From Antedon mediterranea (lineage: Eukaryota; Echinodermata; Crinoidea; Comatulida; Antedonidae): a DNA stretch of 64,000 nucleotides. Made by a program: the position numbers and the translations under genes. Position 1 is the first letter of the stretch. Each line of letters opens with the position of its first letter. Location of the stretch: positions 22,111,001 to 22,175,000 of the forward strand of contig NC_092680.1 in the NCBI RefSeq assembly GCF_964355755.1, in the 5' to 3' direction. This document shows, in pieces, positions 15,101 through 24,300 of the stretch. A model generated the notes under the pieces. That model worked only from the letters and a program-made list of their open reading frames with translations, did no database searches and was not told where the DNA came from.

Positions 15101-15361
15101 TATCCTTTATACCGCCCTCTATTATTTACATTTATTTTCATTACTGTAAGATAAATATACACGTGACAGTAACAATAAAGTGTGATTTATCTTTAAAATC
15201 CTTAATTTGAGAATAGATACCACATAAAGTATATGTTTACTGGTGATGTAGTAAAGAGTAAGGCAGAGTCTGTCATAAAAGAATTAAGGCAACCTTTACA
15301 ACAGAGGTTACGTTTTATTAGTAAAGGAGCTGAACTACATGTACAGTCACAATCAAGTTAA
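160..15361 (+). CDS. MED23: Mediator complex subunit 23 (MED23), 5' partial, 29 exons
   Basis: Subunit of the Mediator tail module, which links activators to RNA polymerase II in the nucleus. Exons read from splice sites: 160-271, 354-452, 731-835, 1230-1299, 1405-1517, 2240-2335, 2554-2760, 2903-3046, 3242-3372, 3616-3683, 3908-4019, 4348-4496, 4601-4775, 5173-5336, 5468-5665, 5813-5879, 6190-6352, 6539-6610, 6967-7134, 7301-7417, 7531-7630, 8113-8242, 8357-8460, 8609-8774, 8988-9060, 10898-11112, 14771-14891, 15008-15099, 15217-15361. Phases agree at every junction, giving about 1225 codons; human MED23 is about 1370 aa, so roughly 130 N-terminal residues lie left of the window. Recognisable family blocks include LTVHAKM, LLVYMEIESLGIKG, NEAQVCFFIIQLLLLKPN, FDIVIHRFLEL, CDWRFNEFPN and VGPFLQRF. 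The stop is TAA at 15359-15361. Exon edges at 1517, 6967 and 11112 lie inside tandem repeats. Confidence 0.95.
484..714. repeat. Intronic tandem repeat, ~68 bp x3
   Basis: Three near-identical copies of a unit running from 'aacttgaccattttatctg' to 'tatgttttattt', in the MED23 intron between exons 354-452 and 731-835. The second A of 'catgatac' is G in the last copy. It contains no splice-site copy. Confidence 0.85.
1470..2153 (+). repeat. 57-bp x12 repeat of a MED23 exon end plus its splice donor
   Basis: Each unit holds the last 48 nt of the MED23 exon (CAA TCA ... GAC AAA, encoding QSTLRFPLKGMLxYDK) followed by GTAAGTTTA, a good U2-type donor. The donor after copy 1 is at 1518. Eleven further units follow, each a multiple of three with no stop, so the frame stays open to the last donor (GTAATA at 2145). 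The residue after ML varies between copies in the order P,P,E,Q,P,E,E,E,E,Q,P,S, and copy 5 also has K to I and Y to F. The next exon (2240) accepts phase 0, so any of the 12 donors would keep the frame. Confidence 0.93.
3146..3230. repeat. 23-bp x4 intronic repeat carrying acceptor-like TTTGCAG
   Basis: Four tandem copies of 'atatccatttgcagattatta' lie just upstream of the real MED23 acceptor at 3240-3241. Each copy has a pyrimidine-poor, acceptor-like 'tttgcag'. The protein match starts after 3241, so these are probably not used. Confidence 0.75.
4869..5015. mobile_element. Short inverted-repeat element (MITE-like)
   Basis: A 147-bp segment in a MED23 intron bounded by perfect 22-bp inverted repeats (4869-4890 and 4994-5015; outer bases AACTTTTCGGTAAACC). 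The interior is non-coding. I could not define a clear target-site duplication, so the superfamily is open. Confidence 0.65.
5665..5763 (+). repeat. ~35-bp x3 repeat starting at a MED23 splice donor
   Basis: Three copies of 'tgtatgtatRcacttttt...attatac', the third shortened. The first copy begins at the donor of exon 5468-5665 (GT at 5666), so GTATGTAT is present three times in a row. Only the first has the exon next to it. Confidence 0.7.
6611..6966 (+). other. GC-AG intron of MED23
   Basis: Exon 6539-6610 ends ...AGTTTG and is followed by GCAAGT, the standard GC variant of a U2 donor. No GT nearby keeps the conserved ILSLALGNHEG reading across the junction to 6967. Confidence 0.8.
6660..7023 (+). 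repeat. 109-bp tandem repeat of a MED23 acceptor and exon start
   Basis: The block 'tgtcttaatctgttag' plus the first ~55 nt of exon 6967-7134 (GCTTTGGGAAACCATGAAGG...) is repeated with acceptor AGs at 6747-6748, 6856-6857 and 6965-6966, and a truncated copy at 6704-6705. Only the last copy continues into the full exon. The 109-bp period is not a multiple of three, and reading from the 6858 copy meets TGA, so upstream acceptors would give truncated products. Confidence 0.9.
7648..7809. mobile_element. Fold-back (snapback) element
   Basis: A long imperfect palindrome: arms 7648-7726 and 7733-7809 pair along nearly their whole length around the centre 'gaggcaaagccgag'. It lies in the MED23 intron before exon 8113-8242. 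It is probably a fold-back MITE; no coding sequence is present. Confidence 0.75.
8461..8608 (+). other. U12-type AT-AC intron in MED23
   Basis: The donor is ATATCCTTTC at 8461, an exact match to the U12 AT-AC consensus. The acceptor is AC at 8607-8608. A branch-site-like TTCTTTAAC at 8590-8598 lies 11-12 nt before the acceptor. Splicing here joins codon phases 1 and 2 and gives ...RLVDTISG...CDWRFNEF, which matches MED23. No GT/AG pair does this. Confidence 0.92.
9400..10737. mobile_element. Non-autonomous DNA transposon with inverted ends
   Basis: The left end GGCCTGTTTCTACTGA (about 9400) pairs with the right end at about 10722-10737 with one mismatch. The ~1.34-kb interior holds a ~259-bp direct duplication (about 9655-9895 and 9914-10145) and short GC-rich palindromes, with no recognisable transposase. 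It fills most of the MED23 intron 9061-10897. Confidence 0.6.
9655..10145. repeat. ~259-bp direct duplication
   Basis: Two nearly identical copies beginning 'cagtagggcctacccaca' and ending 'aataatttggaatgtt', inside the inverted-end element. The copies differ at few positions (for example cctctatgg and cctgtatgg). Confidence 0.85.
11093..14667 (+). repeat. 50-bp x ~55 repeat of a MED23 exon end plus donor
   Basis: The unit is the last 16-20 nt of MED23 exon 10898-11112 (CTCACACTCCTACCACA) followed by GTAAGTGCACAATT and intron sequence ending 'tactgcatca'. Variation is mainly TTTGG or TGTGT after 'acaat', and 'catttcac' or 'cagctcac'. The second form equals the exon sequence and recurs in about six units. 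About 54-55 copies remain after removing the insertion at 11876-12721. Reading past the first donor meets TAA, so only donor 1 at 11113 gives the MED23 protein. Confidence 0.93.
11876..12721. mobile_element. 846-bp inverted-end DNA element inside the 50-bp array
   Basis: The ends carry a perfect 19-bp inverted repeat, AGAGAGAAATGGCGAACCG, extending imperfectly to ~65 bp with a shared GAGTGGGTATA block. It interrupts a 50-bp unit between 'gcacaat' and 'atttgg'. Restoring the normal unit implies either a 2-bp AT duplication or no duplication with ends TAGAG/CTCTA; a TA duplication (mariner-like) would need a variant target. No transposase is visible. Confidence 0.8.
14823..14962 (+). repeat. 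91-bp partial tandem duplication over a MED23 donor
   Basis: Exon sequence from 'tttgttttccatcttgttgg' (14823) recurs at 14914 inside the next intron, continuing to 'cgatttcataagg'. The period of 91 bp spans the true exon end at 14891 and its GTAAGT. Confidence 0.85.
15100..15216 (+). other. U12-type GT-AG intron in MED23
   Basis: The donor is GTATCCTTTA at 15100, an exact match to the U12 GT consensus. The branch site TCCTTAAT at 15200-15207 lies about 11 nt before AG at 15215-15216. Splicing gives ...SICDFLYHIKYMFTGD, matching the MED23 C-terminus. Confidence 0.92.
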
Positions 15362-15660
15362 AATATAACAGAGTGGGTGTATTTTGTTTTGTATTTCATT
15401 CTTTCACATCCAACAGTGTAATAATAATAATAACTTTATTGTTTCTCTTTTATAACAGAGGTACAATTCTCAATAGATGTGCAAAAAAAAAAAAAAAAAA
15501 ATATGGACTTATCTTACTACACAATCAAATACAAACATTATAAATTATTACATTAAAAAGTATATACACATTAGGTTATAAAAATACATTAAATATATTT
15601 GTCAAAGATGTTAATACATAGTTAATATTGTTTATACATTGGATTTGATATTCTTTATGA
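15362..15660. other. MED23 3' flank with a retroposon tail remnant
   Basis: This follows the MED23 stop. It contains one lone copy of the 26-bp satellite seed (cacatccaacagtgta, about 15407-15422), then ATAATAATAATAACTTTATTG and an A-run at about 15482-15501. The first resembles the 3' tail of a minus-strand LINE or SINE. The nearest polyadenylation-like hexamer is ATTAAA at about 15552. No clear AATAAA was seen. Confidence 0.45.
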
Positions 15661-15670
15661 ATTTCTAGGT

Positions 15671-16998
15671 CGTCATCCAACAGTGTATATACCAATTGAC
15701 ATCCAACAGTGTATACACCAATTGACATCCAACAGTGTATACACCAATTGACATCCAACAGTGTATACACCAATTGACATCCAACAGTGTATACACCAAT
15801 TGACATCCAACAGTGTATACACCAATTGACATCCAACAGTGTATACACCAATTGACATCCAACAGTGTATACACCAATTGACATCCAACAGTGTATACAC
15901 CAATTGGCATCCAACAGTGTATACACCAATTGACATCCAGCAGTGTATACACCAATTGACATCCAACAGTGTATACACCAATTGGCATCCAACAGTGTAT
16001 ACACCAATTGACATCCAACAGTGTATACACCAATTGACATCCAACAGTGTATACACCAATTGACATCCAACAGTGTATACACCAATTGACATCCAACAGT
16101 GTATACACCAATTGACATCCAACAGTGTATACACCAATTGACATCCAACAGTGTATACACCAATTGACATCCAACAGTGTATACACCAATTGACATCCAA
16201 CAGTGTATACACCAATTGACATCCAACAGTGTATACACCAATTGACATCCAGCAGTGTATAAATACACCAATTGACATCCAGCAGTGTATACACCAATTG
16301 ACATCCAACAGTGTATACACCAATTGACATCCAACAGTGTATACACCAATTGACATCCAACAGTGTATACACCAATTGACATCCAACAGTGTATACACCA
16401 ATTGACATCCAACAGTGTATACACCAATTGACATCCAACAGTGTATACACCAATTGACATCCAGCAGTGTATACACCAATTGACATCCAGCAGTGTATAC
16501 ACCAATTGACATCCAGCAGTGTATACACCAATTGGCATCCAGCAGTGTATACACCAATTGGCATCCAACAGTGTATACACCAATTGGCATCCAACAGTGT
16601 ATACACCAATTGACATCCAACAGTGTATACACCAATTGACATCCAACAGTGTATACACCAATTGACATCCAACAGTGTATACACCAATTGACATCCAACA
16701 GTGTATACACCAATTGACATCCAACAGTGTATACACCAATTGACATCCAACAGTGTATACACCAATTGACATCCAGCAGTGTATACACCAATTGACATCC
16801 AGCAGTGTATACACCAATTGACATCCAGCAGTGTATACACCAATTGACATCCAGCAGTGTATACACCAATTGACATCCAACAGTGTATACACCAATTGAC
16901 ATCCAACAGTGTATACACCAATTGACATCCAACAGTGTATACACCAATTGACATCCAACAGTGTATACACCAATTGACATCCAACAGTGTATACACCA
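15671..16998. repeat. 26-bp x ~51 minisatellite
   Basis: The unit is 'acatccaacagtgtataca' plus 'ccaattg'. Copies vary by A/G at two sites (gRcatccaRcag), and one unit near 16257-16267 has 4 extra bases. Because 26 is not a multiple of three, all three minus-strand frames stay open for >440 codons with no stop. I treat these as by-products, not genes. Confidence 0.95.
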
Positions 16999-17840
16999 AA
17001 TACAAATATAAAAACACACATATATAAAAAAAACAAAATAAAAGCCTAATAGTTAATGTAATATATAGATTGGCGACAGGGTTGGTATTGATAAACTGGT
17101 CACTAGTTGGAATGGCAGTGAATCCGTGGAAAGTATAATGATTTAGACATGATTGTCACCATAAGTCAGTCACAGATGTAGACGTCGTTCATAGAAATCC
17201 ATCTGAATATGCATCTTTGCTGTTTTTATTGATTAACTTAGTATTCAATTGTCAACAAAATACATGTATTGATTTTGATAATTAGTATAAAGTAATTTAG
17301 AACACTGATGATTCCCAAGTTGACCTTTGACCGAGGAGTTTCAATGTCGTGGAACGCCTCTTTCTTATTGATGAATCAATGTATTGATAATATCAATTCC
17401 TAGTCTAACAATATATAATAATACTCTTTGGCTCTTGATAGCTTTGTAATAGTAGACACGTATCCCAATCAATATGGCTATTATTATTTGTGTAAATCAA
17501 GAATTGCGGATGATAAGATTGTAAAGGTTTCATTTTCCCCATGGTTCCACCTTGGTCTATCTGTCTGCGAATCAAAAAGCTGTAGCTGAATCTTTATGAA
17601 TTACTTAAACAGGTTTGTTTTGCCCTATGACACAACAAAGTTGGTTTTGTCTGAATCTTTATGTTTACTGTGTAAAAATAGTTAAATCTAGTCAAGTATG
17701 GCCAAGGCTAATTTGAAAACGTTAAAAAGGTAATAAAGTAATAAATCCTGAATTATTGTTAATCGTGAGTTATTCATTATTATTTAAAGACAACACGCTA
17801 ATTTATTTCAATAAACTCAATCACAACAATACACAATATA
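16999..17840. other. Intergenic, nothing recognised
   Basis: AT-rich sequence between two minisatellites. No convincing exon, RNA gene or element was seen. Confidence 0.5.
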
Positions 17841-19146
17841 GTGGTGAAACAGTGGTTTCTAGTTAGGCTGTATTTGTTAGTTTTAATGAAACAGTGGTTT
17901 CTAGTTAGGCTGTATTTGTTAGTTTTAATGAAACAGTGGTTTCTAGTTAGGCTGTATTTGTTAGTTTTAATGAAACAGTGGTTTCTAGTTAGGCTGTATT
18001 TGTTAGTTTTAATGAAACAGTGGTTTCTAGTTAGGCTGTATTTGTTAGTTTTAATGAAACAGTGGTTTCTAGTTAGGCTGTATTTGTTAGTTTTAATGAA
18101 ACAGTGGTTTCTAGTTAGGCTGTATTTGTTAGTTTTAATGAAACAGTGGTTTCTAGTTAGGCTGTATTTGTTAGTTTTAATGAAACAGTGGTTTCTAGTT
18201 AGGCTGTATTTGTTAGTTTTAATGAAACAGTGGTTTCTAGTTAGGCTGTATTTGTTAGTTTTAATGAAACAGTGGTTTCTAGTTAGGCTGTATTTGTTAG
18301 TTTTAATGAAACAGTGGTTTCTAGTTAGGCTGTATTTGTTAGTTTTAATGAAACAGTGGTTTCTAGTTAGGCTGTATTTGTTAGTTTTAATGAAACAGTG
18401 GTTTCTAGTTAGGCTGTATTTGTTAGTTTTAATGAAACAGTGGTTTCTAGTTAGGCTGTATTTGTTAGTTTTAATGAAACAGTGGTTTCTAGTTAGGCTG
18501 TATTTGTTAGTTTTAATGAAACAGTGGTTTCTAGTTAGGCTGTATTTGTTAGTTTTAATGAAACAGTGGTTTATAGTTAGGCTGTATTTGTTAGTTTTAA
18601 TGAAACAGTGGTTTCTAGTTAGGCTGTATTTGTTAGTTTTAATGAAACAGTGGTTTCTAGTTAGGCTGTATTTGTTAGTTTTAATGAAACAGTGGTTTCT
18701 AGTTAGGCTGTATTTGTTAGTTTTAATGAAACAGTGGTTTCTAGTTAGGCTGTATTTGTTAGTTTTAATGAAACAGTGGTTTCTAGTTAGGCTGTATTTG
18801 TTAGTTTTAATGAAACAGTGGTTTCTAGTTAGGCTGTATTTGTTAGTTTTAATGAAACAGTGGTTTCTAGTTAGGCTGTATTTGTTAGTTTTAATGAAAC
18901 AGTGGTTTCTAGTTAGGCTGTATTTGTTAGTTTTAATGAAACAGTGGTTTCTAGTTAGGCTGTATTTGTTAGTTTTAATGAAACAGTGGTTTCTAGTTAG
19001 GCTGTATTTGTTAGTTTTAATGAAACAGTGGTTTCTAGTTAGGCTGTATTTGTTAGTTTTAATGAAACAGTGGTTTCTAGTTAGGCTGTATTTGTTAGTT
19101 TTAATGAAACAGTGGTTTCTTGTTAGGCTGTATTTGTTAGTTTTAA
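17841..19146. repeat. 42-bp x ~31 near-perfect minisatellite
   Basis: The unit is 'aatgaaacagtggtttctag' plus 'ttaggctgtatttgttagtttt'. Across 31 copies I see only about two substitutions (near 18572 and 19121). The 42-bp period leaves one frame open on each strand (445 codons plus, 455 minus) with a 14-residue repeat. Nothing else suggests coding. Confidence 0.95.
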
Positions 19147-21081
19147 TCTTTAACGAGGCATACATAATTAGCTTTTAAATAATTCGTTACTTGAAATATA
19201 GTTGTAAAAATATGCTGGTCGAAAAAAGTTATGCTTAGAATGTTTTGGCGAATTTAAAAACTAAATATTGTTTTTAAAGTTTAATCTGAGTTTTGTACTT
19301 AATTTACAGGCATAATAGGAAATAAAAAGAACTAATTACTAATTTACACAATTTTGAAATATTCCTGAATAAATAAATTAAAGTTTAGATAAGTGTAATT
19401 GATTGATTTTTAAAATATTTTCTACTTTCCATTTTTAAACCATGCATCACATTAATATCGCGTGTTATTGAATCTAACTTTATTACGTCATTTTATGTGT
19501 TGCAAAAATCGAATTTACGTGTGTTTTTAATTCTCTACTACATAGTAATACCATGGAGAAATAAGGTTAGCGACTAATCAGTTAACTCCATGGTAATACA
19601 TACAGCGTTTTCTCTCTGCAACCAAGACGCATGTTTTGCTACCATTCTATTATGCATCACTTTCCTTTTTCTATTAAAATATCAGCAAACGACCTAAAAC
19701 GTTTTCAATCAATTTAGATAATAGAGAATTCTTAATATTTACTGTAGGTGGTTATATAATTCCACAAGCCCGTTGCTTTAAGCTATTCTACAAGACATAA
19801 TGATAAGTATAACGCTTATAATATAAGCAATCAATATCATTCTACACGCTCACTGCTGTTAGCTATAAGTTCACACAATTTTCGATTTATTCAATTCAAA
19901 ATCAAATTGCAACAAGTGGTCAAGTACACAACATTACTGATTGTTGTAGTGGTGGTCCAGTGGTTAAATTGCCCTTTAAACAAAACGTTAGTTTGACATA
20001 AGTAGGCATAGAAGAAGTTGAATCAAGTGGTCAAACGTTAGTTTGACATAAGTAGCCTAGGCCTGTTAAGTAAAAGTCAAACCATTAGTTATGAATCATT
20101 TCATTTCAAGAATTTTAATAATAGCAAAAATAACAATACGTATGATTAAGTCATTTTTAAGGACTATTATTGGGTTATCCTGTATTAGAAAACAATGTTT
20201 CTTGTCGCATGCAGGATTGATCTTGATCAATGTTTCTTGTCGCATGCAGCTAAAAAGAACAACTACAAAGCAACATAAAACATTTCAGGAACAATGGCTT
20301 ACAACATGAAGTATAAGTGTTATTAGAGTAATTTGAGTTAATTAATACCAATAAGCGAGTTGAAAAAAAACCACATTAATTAAAATTCGTAATTCAGTTA
20401 ATATTTCATTTGAACGGAACAAATATCGGTAGTTATGTTTCTATGGCGTGTACCAATTGAAATATTGTTAAGTGAATTTGAATAAATGTGAAGGTTCAAC
20501 CGATCGTTAATTATTTGTCTTAACTAAATGGATTATAATTGATATGACGATGAAGCGTTATTGAGCTAAATTACAAGACAAAAACAAGAAAATGTTTTTA
20601 GGATTATCCAATTGTTGCTAGCCAACTAATATTGATTTCATAACACAGACTAGTCAAAGCAAATACCTTAATTTGCATATAGTGTCTATTCAAGTGTATC
20701 GTAGCAATGCATAGACATTTTGCATAATTTCTACGTTGAAGTTGAAACATGTTCCTTTTTAGACTACGTATCTCTTGATACCTCGCACAACGTCAACTTA
20801 ATCGACTTTCGGTTTGTAAGGAGTTAGTTATTTTTGCCGTAAACCAAAATGTATTGTACACTTAATTCACAGCGTTACAATGTTCAGATAACGTTTAGGA
20901 ATGGCAGCTATGATAATCATACAAAATAACTTTTCTGAAAAAGCGTTTTACAATCTGATGCTTCCAGTTTATCAAAGGATTGACTTATAGATACTGGATG
21001 CTTCCAGTTTTTAATAATTGACGTGTTGATACTGTTATTAATGCAGAAGTTTGTATACATTTAAAATAATATATTCTTTAG
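19147..21081. other. Intergenic region upstream of TRPN1
   Basis: No exon recognised. Small direct duplications are present: a block ending 'gttagtttgacataagtag' (about 19988 and 20037), 'caatgtttcttgtcgcatgc' (about 20191 and 20229), and 'ctggatgcttccagttt'-like copies near 20957 and 20997. The TRPN1 promoter may lie here, but no clear core element was seen. Confidence 0.4.
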
Positions 21082-21083
21082 AA

Positions 21084-21305
21084 ATGGCGGAACAAGATGA
21101 AACTGAAGTGAAACAAAGCAGTCAGTTATGGGCACAAGCGGTACGAAAAGCCTTAGAAAGTGTACCACAAGAACAAACTACTGCATCACCATTAACATCA
21201 CTTATTAATGAAGCCGTAGAAAACAAAGGTGATATACAAAAATGGGACAAAAAAAGAAAAGAAATTGAAGATTGGAAAGACAAAAGACTTAATGCGTCTG
21301 CAAAG
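21084..21305 (+). CDS. TRPN1: Putative first coding exon of TRPN1
   Basis: 74 codons beginning [20 protein letters not shown], rich in K, E and W, with a helical [15 protein letters not shown] stretch, ending in phase 0 at GTATGG. Exon 2 (26271) also begins in phase 0, so joining works. An acceptor-like 'attctttag' at 21080-21081 suggests an upstream untranslated exon. The link to TRPN1 rests on phase and position only; this N-terminal segment is poorly conserved in the family. Confidence 0.5.
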
Positions 21306-24300
21306 GTATGGCTCGAGCTTATTTAATTTTAAAGTTTACATTTGGTTAAATTTTGTGTTTTATGACAGCATGCCTACCTATTGTAAGCAACCACACATTT
21401 TAACATTAATTGTTTTTGTTATTTCAATATCATTACCCTGTTTGTAGTAAAAACATTCTTTCTTCAGATGCGATACTAGTTAAGCTAATCTTAATATCAT
21501 TGCGTAGGCAATTGTCTGCAATACTTCTGGAATTCACAAGTAAACAGTATAATTTAGTTACAATTGTTTGTTGCTTCAATAATGGTGAATATGAGAAAAA
21601 ATTGACAAAAATAGTCTTGAATTTCGTCATTTAACTAGCTTTTAATGGCGGACCTCGATTTGTATACCGTACTGGTTCAAAATGGTCTCCTCCAATTCTT
21701 GTTGGATATTTCGACATTTACCTTATTGCAAAAATTGACTGATTGAAAGTCGTCAATGTTCAAATTGATCAAAACGTTTTTTTACGAATGAGTTGCGATA
21801 ACCTCAGGTTTACGTCATGCTTTGTGGAAGTACAACTAATAAGTAATAATAAATTGCCATTAATGTGTTGCCATGGTAATATAGTAAACTAAAACTAACC
21901 TATATAGCTATGTTGAACAATTTACTTAATAATAAATAAGATGATTCTATCCATTGTTGTAATTATTATGAGACATGATAGTTATTGAGCTAATTTTTTT
22001 CTAATCATGTCATTACAGATATTAAGTAGAGTGAAAGCGTGTCTCAGCAGTTGACTATTATTATTCCTATCATGGGGAGAAATAAGTTAGGAACATTTTC
22101 CTATACTGCGGTATTTCAACTTTTAATAACAGTTATATAAACAAACATTCTCAAAGTCATCGTTTAATTTGGTTTTCACTTTTTATTATCATCAGATACT
22201 CTGTTTATGCATTCCACGTGTTTAGAGTGAATGGTCACTCTCTTGAGGAGTGTCCGTAAGGACCACCGTTAAAAATCATCATTGTTTTTCAATTATCACA
22301 GAATGAACTTCAAGCGATTAAATCATTTCAGAGAATGTTAACCAAACTTAAGGAAAAATATTTTTTTTTAGAGTGTGTTCATTATTATATAATTGATTTA
22401 TTTGAAACACTCGCCTTTCCCTGAAAGGAATATTTCAATACTGACTTTTCTTCGGAAACGACATTTAGTGCGTTTGCTATTTAACTCTTTACTAACAATG
22501 TAAACGACAATTCTTTGTTGAGAATCAAAAGGGTTTTAGGAATGAAAAAAAATAAAATGTCCACTTCACATCCGTTTCATCACCATCGTCACCATCAATC
22601 GATCGATCATTCATCAGTTTTAATCTTTCCTAGTAGTAATAGTAAAAACGTATGCTAGTACTTTACCCCTTACGTTTCATCATCACCATCGATCGATCGA
22701 TCATACCAGTTTTAATCTGTCCTAGTAGTAATGGTAAAAACGTATGCTAGTACTTTACCCCTTACGTTTCATCATCACCATCAATCGATCGATCATATCA
22801 GTTTTAATCTTTCCTAGTAGTAATGGTAAAAACGTATGATAGTACTTTACCCCTTACGTTTCATCATCACCATCAGTCGATCATATCAGTTTTAATCTTT
22901 TCTAGTAGGAATGGTAAAAACGTATGCTAGCACTTTACCCCTTACGTTTCATCATCATCACCATCAATCGATCGATCATATCAGTTTTAATCTTTTCTAG
23001 TAGTAATGGTAAAAACGTATGCTAGTACTTTACCCCTTACGTTTCATCATCACCATCAATCGATCGATCATACCAGTTTTAATCTGTCCTAGTAGTAATG
23101 GTAAAAACGTATGCTAGTACTTTACCCCTTACGTTTCATCATCACCATCAATCGATCGATCATACCAGTTTTAATCTGTCCTAGTAGTAATGGTAAAAAC
23201 GTATGCTAGTACTTTACCTCTTACGTTTCATCATCACCATCAATCGATCGATCAAACCAGTTTTAATCTGTCCTAGTAGTAATGGTAAAAACGTATGCTA
23301 GTACTTTACCCCTTACGTTTCATCATCACCATCAATCGATCGATCATATCAGTTTTAATTTTTTCTAGTAGTAATGGTAAAAACGTATGCTAGTACTTTA
23401 CCCCTTACGTTTCATCATCACCATCAATCGATCGATCATATCAGTTTTAATTTTTTCTAGTAGTAATGGTAAAAACGTATGCTAGACTTTACCCCTTACG
23501 TTTTATCATCACCATCAATCGATCGATCATATCAGTTTTAATCTGTCCTAGTAGCAATGGTAAAAACGTATGATAGTACTTTACCACTTACGTTTCATCA
23601 TCACCATCAATCGATCGATCATACCAGTTTTAATCTGTCCTAGTAGTAATGGTAAAAACGTATGCTAGTACTTTACCCCTTACGTTTCATCATCACCATC
23701 AATCGATCGATCATACCAGTTTTAATCTGTCCTAGTAGTAATGGTAAAAACGTATGATAGTACTTTACCACTTACGTTTCATCATCACCATTAATCGATC
23801 GATCATATCAGTTTAATCTTTCCTAGTAGTAATGGTAAAAACGTATCCTATCCTTACGTTTCGTCATCGACGTAATCGATATACACAAAATCATTCATCA
23901 TTATTGAACCAACATCCAACATTTAATAAGTACTAATTATCTTGATTATATGATAATAATTATTGACCATTACATCTGTTAATTACACAAATCCTGCTGG
24001 AAATAAATAATAAGCGGGTTTTACAAGAAATAGGTAATGAGATAATGTCCCAATGACATAACTTTTTGACGTTTTATCGTCAAAAATAATATACGTTACA
24101 ATCCGAGTAAAGTAGTAGATTTATTGAATACATTTTTTCTAAAGCGATTGAAGTATTGTTGCACATGCTGGGATTACTATACATTTTGTATTATTTAATT
24201 ATAGCTTCAACTATGAAATATAATTACATCTTTGATCGTGACAACAATAGGTATTATGCTAGATAATCAGTTCAATTATTTATCATTAACTGAAAAGTAT

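Noticed and set aside
15576-17036. Three overlapping minus-strand open frames of ~450-486 codons
   Set aside because: They come from a 26-bp repeat without stops, which opens all three frames equally. There are no family features, splice sites or start context.
17798-19178. Long opposite-strand frames of ~450 codons
   Set aside because: A 42-bp repeat lacking stops in one frame per strand. Near-perfect DNA identity explains them without coding selection.
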